A stretch of 43,337 bases of DNA from Alphaproteobacteria bacterium (GCA_020632915.1 JACKEP010000035.1:1-43337), one strand, 5' to 3'; positions 25,192-34,229 are shown, counted from the first letter of the stretch. Numbers and translations: made by a program. The notes: generated from the letters alone by a model not told the origin.

Positions 25192-25862
25192 CCACGGACC
25201 TGTTCGGCTCTCCGGTGGTCGCCTGGCTTGGCCCGGTCCCGGTGACCACCGCCATGCTCACCAGCCTGCTCGTGACGGGGACGTTGCTGGGCGTCGCCGC
25301 CCTGCTCGGACGCGCCGTCACCGAGGACCCCGACGGCACCGGTGCGGCGGCGGCGCGCGGGCTCGTCCGGTTCGTGGACGGTGTGGCCACCGATGCGGCC
25401 GGCCACGCCACGCCAACCCTGGGCACCTTCGCCGGCACCCTGTTGCTGTTCATCGCGACCAGCGCCGTCGTGGGCCAGCTGCCGGGCCTGCGCGCGCCCA
25501 CCGCCGATCTCGCGGTCACGGCTGCGCTGGCCCTGCTGGTGTTCCTGGCCGTGCCCGTGGCCGGCATCCGCGCGCGCGGCGTCCGAGGCTACCTGGGCCA
25601 CTACGCCGAGACGAGCGTGTTCCTCGCCCCCATCGAGGTCATCTCCGAGCTGTCGCGGACCGTGGCGCTCGCACTGCGGCTGTTCGGCAACATGATGTCG
25701 GGTCACCTCGTCGTCGCGCTGCTCGTGGCGCTCGTCGGTCCGCTCGTCCCGATCCCCCTGATGGCCCTCGACCTCGCGATCGGACTCCTCCAGGCCTACA
25801 TCTTCACCCTCCTCGCGTGCGTGTACGTCGGCGCCGCGATCCGCGTCGGAGCGCAGCCATGA
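25188..25862 (+). CDS. atpB: N-type ATPase subunit a
   Basis: The 224-residue stator membrane subunit has about five to six helices. The essential Arg is in LALRLFGNMMSGH (Arg164), which faces the rotor carboxylate; further conserved sequence is YAETSVFLAPIEVISELSRT and LLQAYIFTLLACVY near the end. It contains the ion half-channels. GTG 25188 overlaps the AtpQ-like stop by 4 bp, and its stop overlaps the subunit c ATG by 4 bp. Confidence 0.93.
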   Translation: MTTDLFGSPVVAWLGPVPVTTAMLTSLLVTGTLLGVAALLGRAVTEDPDGTGAAAARGLVRFVDGVATDAAGHATPTLGTFAGTLLLFIATSAVVGQLPGLRAPTADLAVTAALALLVFLAVPVAGIRARGVRGYLGHYAETSVFLAPIEVISELSRTVALALRLFGNMMSGHLVVALLVALVGPLVPIPLMALDLAIGLLQAYIFTLLACVYVGAAIRVGAQP

Positions 25863-26122
25863 GTGACCAGACCGTCATCGCCGTCGCCTCGATCCTCGGG
25901 GCGGCGATCGTCATGGGCCTCGGTGCCCTCGGCGCCGCGCTGGGCGAGAGTCGCCTGGGTGCCGCGGGCATGGACGCCATCGCGCGCCAGCCCGACGCGT
26001 CCGCCGGCCTCACCCGCAACCTGCTCGTCGGGCTCGCGATGATCGAGTCCACGGCGATCTTTGCGCTGGTCATCGCGCTGGTGCTGTTGTTCGCCAACCC
26101 GTTCGTCGTCGCCGGGAGCTAG
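25859..26122 (+). CDS. atpE: N-type ATPase rotor subunit c
   Basis: An 87-residue two-helix hairpin with the ARQPD loop at 42-46. Compared with the Na+ site of Ilyobacter c, helix 1 has Glu30 where the Gln ligand sits, and helix 2 has Glu63-Ser64-Thr65 matching the ES-T triad. The Tyr that caps the Ilyobacter site is Phe68 here. Two carboxylates per site with ES-T is usual for N-ATPases and supports Na+ binding, though Phe68 removes one hydrogen bond. Ion specificity is therefore probable Na+, not certain. Confidence 0.93.
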   Translation: MSDQTVIAVASILGAAIVMGLGALGAALGESRLGAAGMDAIARQPDASAGLTRNLLVGLAMIESTAIFALVIALVLLFANPFVVAGS

Positions 26123-26128
26123 GCGCCC

Positions 26129-26896
26129 GTGTCGCCCACCGTGTCCGAGCTGCTGTTCGAGCTGCTGAACGTGACCCTGCTCGCAGCGGGCCTCGGGTGG
26201 CTGCTGTTCAAGCCCGTGCGGGCTGCCCTCGCCGCGGAGGCTGAAGACCACGCCGCCCGCACCGCCGCGCTGGACGCGCGGCAGGCCGACCTCGACGCGG
26301 CCACCACCGCGCTCCAGGCGCGTGAGGCCGCGGCCACGGCCCAGGCCCAGGCCCAGGCCACCCGCCTCCTGGACGCCGCTCGCGACGAAGCGCAGTCCCT
26401 TCGCGACGCCGCCGCAGCCGATCAGCAGGCACGAACCGCAGCGTGGGAGACCGAGGCGATCGCACGGCAGGCCGCTGCGGCCCGTGAGGCGGCCGCAGCC
26501 ACCGCCCACGTGGTCGCCGAGGCGGTGCGGCGACTGCTCGGCCAGGTCGCGGGCCCCGAGCTGGAGCTCGCCCTGCTGCGCACCGCGCTGGACGCGGTCG
26601 ACGCCGCGGCAGCGCTCGCTGGCAGCCACGCCGGGCGCGTCGACGTCGAGTTGGCCGCCCCTCCGACGGACGCGGCCCAGGCGGTCCTGTCCGCCCGGCT
26701 GCCGCCCGACGCCCGTGTCGTCGTTCGGCCGGAGCTGGTCGCCGGAGCCCGCATCGCCACGGGCGTCGGCCTGGTCGACGCCACAGCGCTCGGCCTCGCC
26801 CGCCAGGCCGCCGACACCGTGGCCGACCAGCTGGTCGCCCCCCCCACCGATGCCACCACCCCGGCGGCGGCCGTGCGCGGCGCCACACATGGCTGA
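26129..26896 (+). CDS. atpF: N-type ATPase subunit b with delta-like C-terminal region
   Basis: The 255-residue protein has one N-terminal membrane helix (about 9-27, ending LLFKPVR, the usual b-subunit PVR/P-x-R junction) and a long Ala/Arg/Gln coiled coil (30-150). The last about 90 residues end in VVVRPELVAGARIATGVGLVDAT, which resembles the C-terminal strand of delta/OSCP subunits (PxLIxGxxIRxGDxVxDGS). Because no delta gene exists in the operon, this protein may do both jobs: tether F1 and bind the alpha N-terminus. GTG 26129 is 7 bp after the subunit c stop; the stop overlaps the alpha start by 8 bp. Confidence 0.85.
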   Translation: MSPTVSELLFELLNVTLLAAGLGWLLFKPVRAALAAEAEDHAARTAALDARQADLDAATTALQAREAAATAQAQAQATRLLDAARDEAQSLRDAAAADQQARTAAWETEAIARQAAAAREAAAATAHVVAEAVRRLLGQVAGPELELALLRTALDAVDAAAALAGSHAGRVDVELAAPPTDAAQAVLSARLPPDARVVVRPELVAGARIATGVGLVDATALGLARQAADTVADQLVAPPTDATTPAAAVRGATHG

Positions 26897-28337
26897 GCTC
26901 GCCGATGTGGTCCTCGACCTCGCGCCGCGGGTGACGGGGCACGTCGTGCGCGTGGCCGACGGGGTCGCGACCGTGCAGGGGCTGCGCGACATCGGCAGTG
27001 ACGAGCTCGTCCGCCTCGACGACGGCGCCCTGGGCATGGCGCTGGAGCTGGCGCCGGATCACACCGGCGTGGTGCTGCTCACCGACGCCGACCACGTCCG
27101 CGTCGGCCAAGGCGTGCGCGCGCTGGGGCGCCTGCCCGACGTGCCCACGGGGCCCGGGCTGCTCGGCCGCGTGCTCGACCCCGTCGGCCGCGCGCTGGAC
27201 GGACGCCCCGCACCGACGGGACCCCGGCGCCCTGCCTACGCACCGCCGCCCGACCTGCTCGCCCGGGCGGCCGTCGATCGGCCGCTGCACACCGGCATCA
27301 CGGCCCTGGATGCCGCGATCCCCATCGGACGCGGCCAGCGTCAGCTCGTCGTCGGCGATCACAACACCGGCCGCACCGCGCTCGCCGTCGACATCGTCGT
27401 GGCGCAGCGGCACACGGGCGTGCGCTGCGTGGTGGTCGTCGTCGGCAGCCCGATGTCCAGGGTCCTCGCCCTGCGCGACACGCTGGCCCGCGCCGACGCG
27501 CTCGACCACACGGTGATCGTGGCGGCCGAGGCCCACGCCACACCCGGCCTGCAGGTGCTGGCGCCCGCAGCCGGGATGGCCGTCGCCGAGGGATTCCGCG
27601 ACGCTGGCGACGACGTGCTCGTGGTGTTCGACGACCTGACCAAGCACGCCGACGCCTGGCGGGAGCTGGCGCTGCTCCTCGGACGACCGCCCGGTCGCGA
27701 GGCCTTCCCCGGCGACATCTTCTACCTGCACGCCGAGCTGCTGGAACGCGCCGCACCCCTGCGGGACGGCGGCTCCATCACCGCCCTTCCCCTCGTCGAG
27801 ACGACCGACGGCGACCTGTCCAGCTACATCCCCACCAACCTGATCTCGATCACCGACGGGCAGGTGGTGCTCGACGCGGCGCGCTTCGACCGCAACGAGC
27901 GTCCCGCCATCGACATCGGACGCAGCGTCAGCCGCATCGGTGGCACCGCCCAGCGCCCGGTGATGCGCCAGGCCGCGCGGGACCTGCGCATCGCGCTGGC
28001 GCGCGCCACCTCGCTGGAGGCGCTCACGCGCGTGGGCCTCGACGTCGATCCGCAGACGGCGCGCGCGCTCCAACGCGGTCGGCTCCTGCGCGCCTTGTTG
28101 CGCCAGGAGCGCCTGTCGCCCCGCGAGCTGCCCGAGCAGGTGCTCACCCTGGTCGCCGTCGACGCAGGCGCATGGGACGACACGCCACCGGACACCGCCC
28201 CCACGCGCCTGGGTGACGCGCTCCGTGCCTGGCGGGCGCTTCACCCCGACGACCACGCCGCCCTCGCCGCAGGCGACACACCCGCGGAAGGCTGGCGCCA
28301 GCGCTGGCTGGACGTCGTCGCCCCGAGGCGGGCGTGA
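26889..28337 (+). CDS. atpA: N-type ATPase alpha subunit with altered P-loop
   Basis: The 482-residue protein has the alpha layout: an N-terminal barrel (DGVATVQGLRDIG), a nucleotide-binding domain, and SYIPTNLISITDGQ followed by the Arg finger in SVSRIGGTAQ (Arg349). The P-loop at 156-163 is GDHNTGRT; standard alpha has GDRQTGKT, so the Walker Lys is Arg162, read directly from codons GGC CGC ACC. It should still donate the Arg finger to the catalytic beta site but may bind its non-catalytic nucleotide weakly or not at all. The C-terminal 90 residues are shorter than usual. The stop overlaps the gamma GTG by 4 bp. Confidence 0.93.
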   Translation: MAELADVVLDLAPRVTGHVVRVADGVATVQGLRDIGSDELVRLDDGALGMALELAPDHTGVVLLTDADHVRVGQGVRALGRLPDVPTGPGLLGRVLDPVGRALDGRPAPTGPRRPAYAPPPDLLARAAVDRPLHTGITALDAAIPIGRGQRQLVVGDHNTGRTALAVDIVVAQRHTGVRCVVVVVGSPMSRVLALRDTLARADALDHTVIVAAEAHATPGLQVLAPAAGMAVAEGFRDAGDDVLVVFDDLTKHADAWRELALLLGRPPGREAFPGDIFYLHAELLERAAPLRDGGSITALPLVETTDGDLSSYIPTNLISITDGQVVLDAARFDRNERPAIDIGRSVSRIGGTAQRPVMRQAARDLRIALARATSLEALTRVGLDVDPQTARALQRGRLLRALLRQERLSPRELPEQVLTLVAVDAGAWDDTPPDTAPTRLGDALRAWRALHPDDHAALAAGDTPAEGWRQRWLDVVAPRRA

Positions 28338-29158
28338 GCCGCACGGGTGAGCTCGCGCGCCGCATCGCGAGCCTCGGCGCGCTCGACGACGCAGTCTCGG
28401 CGATGTCGTCGCTGTCCGCCCACCACCTCCGTCGGGCCCGCGCGGCCGCGCCTGCCGCACGCGCCTACCGCGACGAGCTCGGTACCGCCCTGGCCCGCGC
28501 CGGCGTGGCATTCCCCGTCCCGGGGCCGGGGCCGGCGATGCTCGTCGTGGTGGGAAGCCAGCTCGGCCTCTGTGGCGGCTACAACAGCCGGGTCGCCGAA
28601 GCCGCGGTCGCGCGCCGCGCCGCCCTCGGGGCGGGGCCGACGCTGGCGGTCGGTCGGCGCCTGTCGGCCGCGCTGTCCCGTCGCCACCTCGACCCCGACA
28701 CCCGGCTGGAGGGCGTGACCTCGCTGGACGGCGTCCCCGCGCTGGTCCTCGAGCTCGCCACGCGGGCGCTGGTGGCTCATCACGAACAGGGGCTCGCCTC
28801 CGTGGAGATCCTCGCAGCGCGGTTCCGCGGCGTGGGTGACGACGCACCCGACAGCACGACCGTGCTGCCGCTGTCGCTGCCGCCGTCCGACGGCGCACAC
28901 TGGGCCGTCCGGTACGTCGATCGCCCCCGGATGCAGCACGACGCCGCGCGCGAGCTCCTGTACGTGACCTTGCTCGCCCGCGTGACCGACGCGGTGGCCG
29001 CCGAGCACGCCGCCCGTCTGGTCGCCACCCGGCAGGCCGGCACCTGGCTCGACGACCAGGTCACCCGGCTACGTCGTCAGCTCGCGCGGCTGCGCCAGGA
29101 GCAGGGCACGCAGGAGACGCTGGAGGTCGCCTCGGCGGCGCGGGTGCGTCGCCGCTGA
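28334..29158 (+). CDS. atpG: N-type ATPase gamma subunit
   Basis: The 274-residue central-stalk subunit keeps the N-terminal coiled-coil start (TGELARRIASLGALDDAVSAMSSL), the Rossmann-like middle with GSQLGLCGGYNSRV (canonical GS..GLCG..N), and a C-terminal helix that forms the axle. The C-terminal helix lacks the usual strongly conserved RQA-ITxEIxEI text, as is common in the divergent N-ATPase gamma. It is last in the operon; the convergent tetR stop is 10 bp away. Confidence 0.88.
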   Translation: MSRTGELARRIASLGALDDAVSAMSSLSAHHLRRARAAAPAARAYRDELGTALARAGVAFPVPGPGPAMLVVVGSQLGLCGGYNSRVAEAAVARRAALGAGPTLAVGRRLSAALSRRHLDPDTRLEGVTSLDGVPALVLELATRALVAHHEQGLASVEILAARFRGVGDDAPDSTTVLPLSLPPSDGAHWAVRYVDRPRMQHDAARELLYVTLLARVTDAVAAEHAARLVATRQAGTWLDDQVTRLRRQLARLRQEQGTQETLEVASAARVRRR

Positions 29159-29168
29159 CCCCGTCGCG

Positions 29169-29825
29169 TCACCCCGCGTCGGCCGCCCGCCGCAGCGACG
29201 GCGCGGTGAGCACCATGTGCACGAGCGCGTCGGCGAACGGTGCGGCGTGGGCGGCCAGATCGACGTCGCGGGCGTGGACCAGCCACTGGGACATCGTGCC
29301 GACGACGCAGGCGTGGAGCAGCTCGATCGCCAGGCCGACGTCGAGGTCGGACGGGGCGTCACCCGCCGCGATGGCCTCGCGGAGCAGGCCCTCCATGTGG
29401 GCCATCGTGCCCGACCGTGAGGCCCGGAGGCGCTGGACGATCGCGCCGTTCTCCTCGAGCTTCTCGCACTTGTGGAACACGATGTCGAGCATGCGCCGCC
29501 AGTGGGCGTCCTCGGCCGTCTCGCGCATCAGGTACAGGCAGGCGGCGTGCAGGCGCTGCAACGGCGTGCCGGCCTCCGGGTTCCACGACGACAGCGCCTC
29601 GGCCGGCAGCAGGAAGCGGTCGAGCAGGGCCGAGAACAGGTCGGCCTTGTTCTCGAAGTGCACGTAGATGGCACCGCGGGTGAGGCCGGCACGGGCGGCG
29701 ATGTCGCAGAGCGACGGCCGCGAGACGCCGCGCTCGAGGAACACCTCCTCCGCCGCGTCGAGCAGCTCCTCGCGGGTGCGGGCTGCGTCTTCTTTTGTTC
29801 GTCGCGCCACGTGGTCCTGCCCCAT
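29169..29825 (-). CDS. TetR/AcrR-family repressor of the RND pump
   Basis: The 218-residue protein has a TetR DNA-binding domain at about 10-65 (ELLDAAEEVFLERGVSRPSL, then LTRGAIYVHFENKADLF) and a helical ligand-binding domain of AcrR/TtgR type (MAHMEGLLREAI; AIELLHACVVGTMSQW). It is divergent from the adaptor-pump-channel operon with a palindromic site between them, so it most likely represses the pump and itself until an exported compound binds. ATG 29825 is only 3 bp from the edge of the operator, consistent with autorepression. Confidence 0.93.
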   Translation of the reverse strand: MGQDHVARRTKEDAARTREELLDAAEEVFLERGVSRPSLCDIAARAGLTRGAIYVHFENKADLFSALLDRFLLPAEALSSWNPEAGTPLQRLHAACLYLMRETAEDAHWRRMLDIVFHKCEKLEENGAIVQRLRASRSGTMAHMEGLLREAIAAGDAPSDLDVGLAIELLHACVVGTMSQWLVHARDVDLAAHAAPFADALVHMVLTAPSLRRAADAG

Positions 29826-29828
29826 TTA

Positions 29829-29848
29829 GATACATACGTGTATGTATC
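29829..29848. promoter_or_regulatory. AcrR-like operator palindrome
   Basis: GATACATAC-GT-GTATGTATC is a palindrome with perfect 9-bp arms and a 2-bp centre, an AT-rich island between the divergent tetR and pump genes. The TACATAC/GTATGTA halves match the half-sites of the E. coli acrAB/AcrR operator, but the spacing is shorter. It begins 4 bp from the tetR ATG. Confidence 0.85.
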
Positions 29849-29921
29849 CAAGTCCAGCCTATGTCCGCTCCGGGGAACGTTCAACCCCCCGGCGCCGACG
29901 CCTCGGGGTCACACCGTGAAC

Positions 29922-31070
29922 ATGCCAGATCTGCCGCGCCGCGGCCCGACCTTCGGGCTCGCGGCGATTGTCGTGGTGCTCGTCTCCGGCTGCGGCGACA
30001 GCGTCGCCGACGCTGCGAGCGCCGGTCCCCCGCCGCCCGAGGTGGCCGTCGTCACCGTCGCGCCGCACGACGTGCCGCGCACCGACGAGCTGCCGGGCCG
30101 CGTCACCGCGTCGCGCGTGGCCGAGGTGCGCGCGCGCGCCACGGGCATCGTGCTGTCGCGCCCGTTCGTCGAAGGCAGCGACGTGGCCGCCGGCGACGTG
30201 CTGTTCCGCATCGACGACGCCCCCATGCAGGCCGAGGTCGCGCGCACGCTCGCGGCACGCGCGCGGGCGCGCGCGGTCGCCGGACAGGCGCGGGCCCGTG
30301 CGCAGCGCTTCGACCAGCTCATCGCGAACCACGCCGTCAGCCAGCTCGAACACGACGACGCCATCGCCGCGCGCGAGCAGGCCGACGCCGACGTCGCGGT
30401 CGCGGAGGCCGCGCTGCAGACGGCCCGCCTCGACCTCGACTACGCCACCGTCACGGCCCCCATCGCGGGCCGCATCGGTCGCGCGATGGTCACCGAGGGC
30501 GCCCTGGTCGACCGCACGCAGGGCACGCTGCTGGCCACCATCCAGCAGCTCGATCCCGTCTACGTCGATCTGACCCAGTCCGTGGCCCAGGTGCAGGCGC
30601 TGCGCGCCGCCGTCGCCGCCGGCACGGTGGACGGCGCCGGCGAGGGCGCGCCCGTCACCCTCGTGCGCGCCGACGGCTCCACGTACGGTCACCCCGGCCG
30701 GTTGCTGTTCACCGACGTCTCCGTCGACGAGGCCACCGGCAGCGTGACGCTGCGCGCCGAGGTCCCCAACCCCGACGGTGACCTGCTGCCCGGCGAGTTC
30801 GTGCGCGCGCGCGTCGACCAGGGCGTGGTGCCCGGCGCCATGACGGTGCCCCAGCAGGCCGTGTCGCTCGCGGGCGACAGCGCCACCGTGATGGTCGTGG
30901 GCGCCGACGGCGCCGTGGCCCCCCGCACGGTCACCCTCGACGGCACCGTCGGCGACGACTGGCTGGTGACCGGCGGCCTGACGGCCGGCGACCGCGTCGT
31001 GGTCGAAGGGCTCATGCGCGCCCGGCCGGGCGCCATGGTGCACGCCGTCGCCTGGAACCAGGAGCAGTAG
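29922..31070 (+). CDS. RND efflux periplasmic adaptor lipoprotein (AcrA/MexA-like)
   Basis: The 382-residue adaptor has a lipoprotein signal ending LVSGC (lipid Cys24). The lipoyl halves ARATGIVLSRPFVEGSDVAAGD and YATVTAPIAGRIGRAMVTEG flank an Ala/Arg hairpin; a beta-barrel (QLDPVYVDLTQS) and membrane-proximal domain follow. It links the RND pump to the outer-membrane factor. Start is uncertain between ATG 29922 and GTG 29916 (two codons earlier); neither has a strong ribosome site. The stop is directly followed by the pump ATG. Confidence 0.93.
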   Translation: MPDLPRRGPTFGLAAIVVVLVSGCGDSVADAASAGPPPPEVAVVTVAPHDVPRTDELPGRVTASRVAEVRARATGIVLSRPFVEGSDVAAGDVLFRIDDAPMQAEVARTLAARARARAVAGQARARAQRFDQLIANHAVSQLEHDDAIAAREQADADVAVAEAALQTARLDLDYATVTAPIAGRIGRAMVTEGALVDRTQGTLLATIQQLDPVYVDLTQSVAQVQALRAAVAAGTVDGAGEGAPVTLVRADGSTYGHPGRLLFTDVSVDEATGSVTLRAEVPNPDGDLLPGEFVRARVDQGVVPGAMTVPQQAVSLAGDSATVMVVGADGAVAPRTVTLDGTVGDDWLVTGGLTAGDRVVVEGLMRARPGAMVHAVAWNQEQ

Positions 31071-34000
31071 ATGGCCCGGTTCTTCGTCGACCGGCCCGTG
31101 TTCGCATGGGTCGTGGCCCTGTTCGTGATCCTGGCCGGCGTGCTGTCGCTCCAGGTGCTGCCCATCGCGCAGTACCCCACGGTGGCCCCGCCCTCGGTCA
31201 ACATCACCGCGACCTTCCCCGGCGCGTCCGCCGCACTCCTCGATCAAGCCGTCACCAGCCTCATCGAGACCGAGCTCAACGGCGCCGACGGGCTGATGTA
31301 CGTGGAGTCCCAGTCCCAGGCGAACGGCACCGCCCAGATCGTGGCGACCTTCCAGCCGGGCACCGACCCCGATCTGGCCGCCGTCGACGTCCAGAACCGG
31401 ATGAAGAAGGTGGAGCCGCGGCTGCCGCAGGAGGTCAAGCAGCAGGGCATCGAGGTCACCAAGGCCTCGTCGAGCTTCCTGGTGGTGGTCAGCCTGCTGT
31501 CGACCGACGGCACGCGCGGACGCATCGAGCTCGGCGACTACATCTACCGCAACGTGATCGACGAGATCCGCCGCATCCCCGGGGTGGGCCAGGCCCGCGT
31601 GTTCGGCTCCGAGAAGGCGATGCGCATCTGGCTCGACCCCGCCGCGCTCGTCGCCCACGAGCTCACCCCGGCCGACGTCACCGCCGCGATCCGTGCCCAG
31701 AACCTCCAGATCTCCGCCGGCGGTCTCGGCGACCTGCCCACCCCGTCCAGCCAGCAGATCGCCACCAGCATCGTCGCCACCGGCCAGCTCGACAGCCCCG
31801 ACGCGTTCCGCGACATCATCCTGCGCGGCAGCGAGGGCGGCGGCGTGGTGCGGCTCGGCGACGTCGCCACCGTCGAGATCGGCGGCGTGTCCTACGCGGT
31901 CGACGCCTACACCAACGGCGCCCCCTCGGCCGCCTTCGCGGTGCAGCTGTCGCCCACAGGCAACGCCCTGCAGACCGCGCGCGACGTCGAAGCGAAGATG
32001 CACGACCTGGAGCGCTACTTCCCGCCCGGCGTCACCTGGGAGATGACGATCGACAACGCGCAGTTCATCTCGCTGTCGATCGAGGAGGTGGTGCGCACGC
32101 TGCTCGAGGCCATCCTGCTCGTGTTCCTCGTGATGTACCTGTTCCTGCAGGACTTCCGAGCCACCCTCATCCCCACCATCGTGGTGCCCGTGGCCCTGCT
32201 GGGCGCGCTGGCCACGATGCAGGCGTTCGGATTCTCGATCAACGTGCTCACGATGTTCGGGCTCGTGCTCGCCATCGGCATCGTGGTCGACGACGCGATC
32301 GTCGTGGTCGAGAACGTCGAGCGCATCATGGCGGCGGAGGGCTTGTCCCCGCGCGACGCCACGCACAAGGCGATGGGCCAGATCACCGGCGCGATCCTCG
32401 GCATCACGCTGGTGCTGTGCTCGGTGTTCGTGCCGATGGCGTTCTTCGGCGGCGCGGTGGGCAAGATCTACCAGCAGTTCAGCCTGTCGATGGTGGCCGC
32501 GATCGTGTTCTCGGCGCTGATGGCGCTGTCGCTCACGCCGGCGCTCTGCGCGACGATGTTGCGCCCCGGCCACACCGAGGGCAGCGCCACCACCGGCCCG
32601 CTGGGCTGGTTCAACCGTCAGTTCGAGCGCCTGTCCACCCGCTACCACGCAGGGGTCGGGCGCCTGCTCGCGCGTACCGGTCGGGCGCTCGTGGCCTACG
32701 CCGCCATCGTCGCGTTCCTCGGCGTCCTCTACGTCCGCCTGCCGTCGGCCTTCCTGCCGCTGGAGGACCAGGGCACGCTCATCACGCTGGTGACGCTGCC
32801 GCCTGGCGCCAGTGCCAACCGCACCAAGGAGGTGATGGACGGCATCGACCAGTGGTGGCTCGACCAGGAGGGCGTCGACCGGGTGCTGTCGATCCGCGGC
32901 TTCTCCTACAGCGGCAGCGGCCAGAACGCGGGCCTCATCCTGGTGCGCCTGTCGCCGTGGGACGAGCGCGACGCCGACCACACCTCGCAGGCCATCGCCG
33001 CGCGCGCCAACCGTGCGCTGTCGTCCACGCGCGACGCGATCGTGTTCGCGCTGAACCCGCCGCCGATCCGCGAGCTCGGGACGTCCTCGGGCTTCTCGTT
33101 CCGCTTGCAGGACCGCGGCAACCTCGGCCACGACGCGCTCGTCGACGCACGCAACCGCCTGCTCGCCGCTGCGGGCCGCGAGCCCGGGCTCACCCGCGTG
33201 CGCGCCGACGGCCTCGAGGACACCCCCCAGCTGCAGGTCACCATCGACCGACGCAAGGCGAGCGCGCTCGGCGTGCCGTTCAGCGCCATCTCGACCACGC
33301 TGTCGACGGCCCTCGGCTCCGCCTACGCCAACGACTTCCCCAACGACGGTCGGCAGCAGCGCGTGCTGGTGCAGGTGGCGCCCGACGCGCGGGCGCGGCC
33401 GGACGACATCGGCGATCTCTACGTCCGCAACGACGCGGGCGGCATGGTGCCGCTGGCCGAGCTCGTCACCACGTCGTGGACCGTCGCCCCGGTGCAGATG
33501 GTCCGGTACAACGGCTACCCGGCGATGAAGATCACCGGCGAGGCCACCGAGGGCTCGAGCACCGGCGCGGCGATGGCCACGATGGAGCGCCTGGCGAGCG
33601 ACCTCGGGCCGGGGATCGGCTTCGAGTGGACGGGCACGTCGCTGGAGGAGAAGACCTCCGGCGCCCAGGTGCCGGCCCTGCTCACCCTGTCGCTGCTGGC
33701 GGTGTTCCTCTGCCTGGCGGCGCTGTACGAGTCGTGGTCGGTGCCGCTGTCGGTGCTGCTCGTGGTGCCGCTCGGCATCCTGGGCGCCGTGCTCGCGACC
33801 AGCGCCCGCGGCCTGCCCAACGACGTGTACTTCAAGGTCGGCCTCATCGCGATCATCGGCCTGTCGGCGAAGAACGCGATCCTGATCGTGGAGTTCGCCA
33901 AGGAGCTGCAGGAGGACGGCATGGACGCGGTGCAGGCCACGCTCGAGGCCGCCAGGCTCCGCTTCCGACCGATCCTGATGACCTCGATGGCGTTCATCCT

Positions 34001-34229
34001 CGGCGTGGTGCCGCTGGTGATCGCGTCGGGCGCCGGGTCGGCCTCCCAGCGCGCCATCGGCACGGCCGTGATGGGCGGCATGGTCGCGGCCACCGTGCTC
34101 GCCGTCTACCTCGTGCCCGTGTTCTTCGTGGTGGTGCGGGGGTGGGGGGGCTGGCGGGCTCGCGCCCCGGACCCCTCTTCGCCCGTCACGCCCCACACCG
34201 GCGGCGTCGAGGAGGTGCGTCATGCGTGA
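31071..34229 (+). CDS. RND multidrug efflux pump (AcrB/MexB, HAE1 family)
   Basis: The 1052-residue inner-membrane pump matches the AcrB length (about 1050). It starts MARFFVDRPVFAWVVALFVILAG (read to residue 20 as the first helix). The proton-relay aspartates fall at Asp407-Asp408 (GIVVDDAIVVVENV), the same numbers as in AcrB, and the conserved Lys is in LSAKNAILIVEFAKEL of the second half. The porter text GVGQARVFGSEKAMRIWLDP and DFRATLIP are also family hallmarks. It exports hydrophobic or amphiphilic compounds using the proton gradient. It overlaps the outer-membrane factor gene by 8 bp. The last 25 residues are a Pro/Arg-rich cytoplasmic tail. Confidence 0.97.
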   Translation: MARFFVDRPVFAWVVALFVILAGVLSLQVLPIAQYPTVAPPSVNITATFPGASAALLDQAVTSLIETELNGADGLMYVESQSQANGTAQIVATFQPGTDPDLAAVDVQNRMKKVEPRLPQEVKQQGIEVTKASSSFLVVVSLLSTDGTRGRIELGDYIYRNVIDEIRRIPGVGQARVFGSEKAMRIWLDPAALVAHELTPADVTAAIRAQNLQISAGGLGDLPTPSSQQIATSIVATGQLDSPDAFRDIILRGSEGGGVVRLGDVATVEIGGVSYAVDAYTNGAPSAAFAVQLSPTGNALQTARDVEAKMHDLERYFPPGVTWEMTIDNAQFISLSIEEVVRTLLEAILLVFLVMYLFLQDFRATLIPTIVVPVALLGALATMQAFGFSINVLTMFGLVLAIGIVVDDAIVVVENVERIMAAEGLSPRDATHKAMGQITGAILGITLVLCSVFVPMAFFGGAVGKIYQQFSLSMVAAIVFSALMALSLTPALCATMLRPGHTEGSATTGPLGWFNRQFERLSTRYHAGVGRLLARTGRALVAYAAIVAFLGVLYVRLPSAFLPLEDQGTLITLVTLPPGASANRTKEVMDGIDQWWLDQEGVDRVLSIRGFSYSGSGQNAGLILVRLSPWDERDADHTSQAIAARANRALSSTRDAIVFALNPPPIRELGTSSGFSFRLQDRGNLGHDALVDARNRLLAAAGREPGLTRVRADGLEDTPQLQVTIDRRKASALGVPFSAISTTLSTALGSAYANDFPNDGRQQRVLVQVAPDARARPDDIGDLYVRNDAGGMVPLAELVTTSWTVAPVQMVRYNGYPAMKITGEATEGSSTGAAMATMERLASDLGPGIGFEWTGTSLEEKTSGAQVPALLTLSLLAVFLCLAALYESWSVPLSVLLVVPLGILGAVLATSARGLPNDVYFKVGLIAIIGLSAKNAILIVEFAKELQEDGMDAVQATLEAARLRFRPILMTSMAFILGVVPLVIASGAGSASQRAIGTAVMGGMVAATVLAVYLVPVFFVVVRGWGGWRARAPDPSSPVTPHTGGVEEVRHA

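Noticed and set aside
25188..25250. A hidden atpR gene between AtpQ and subunit a
   Set aside because: The subunit a GTG overlaps the AtpQ stop and its N-terminus reads directly into a-type helices; there is no room for a separate small membrane protein.
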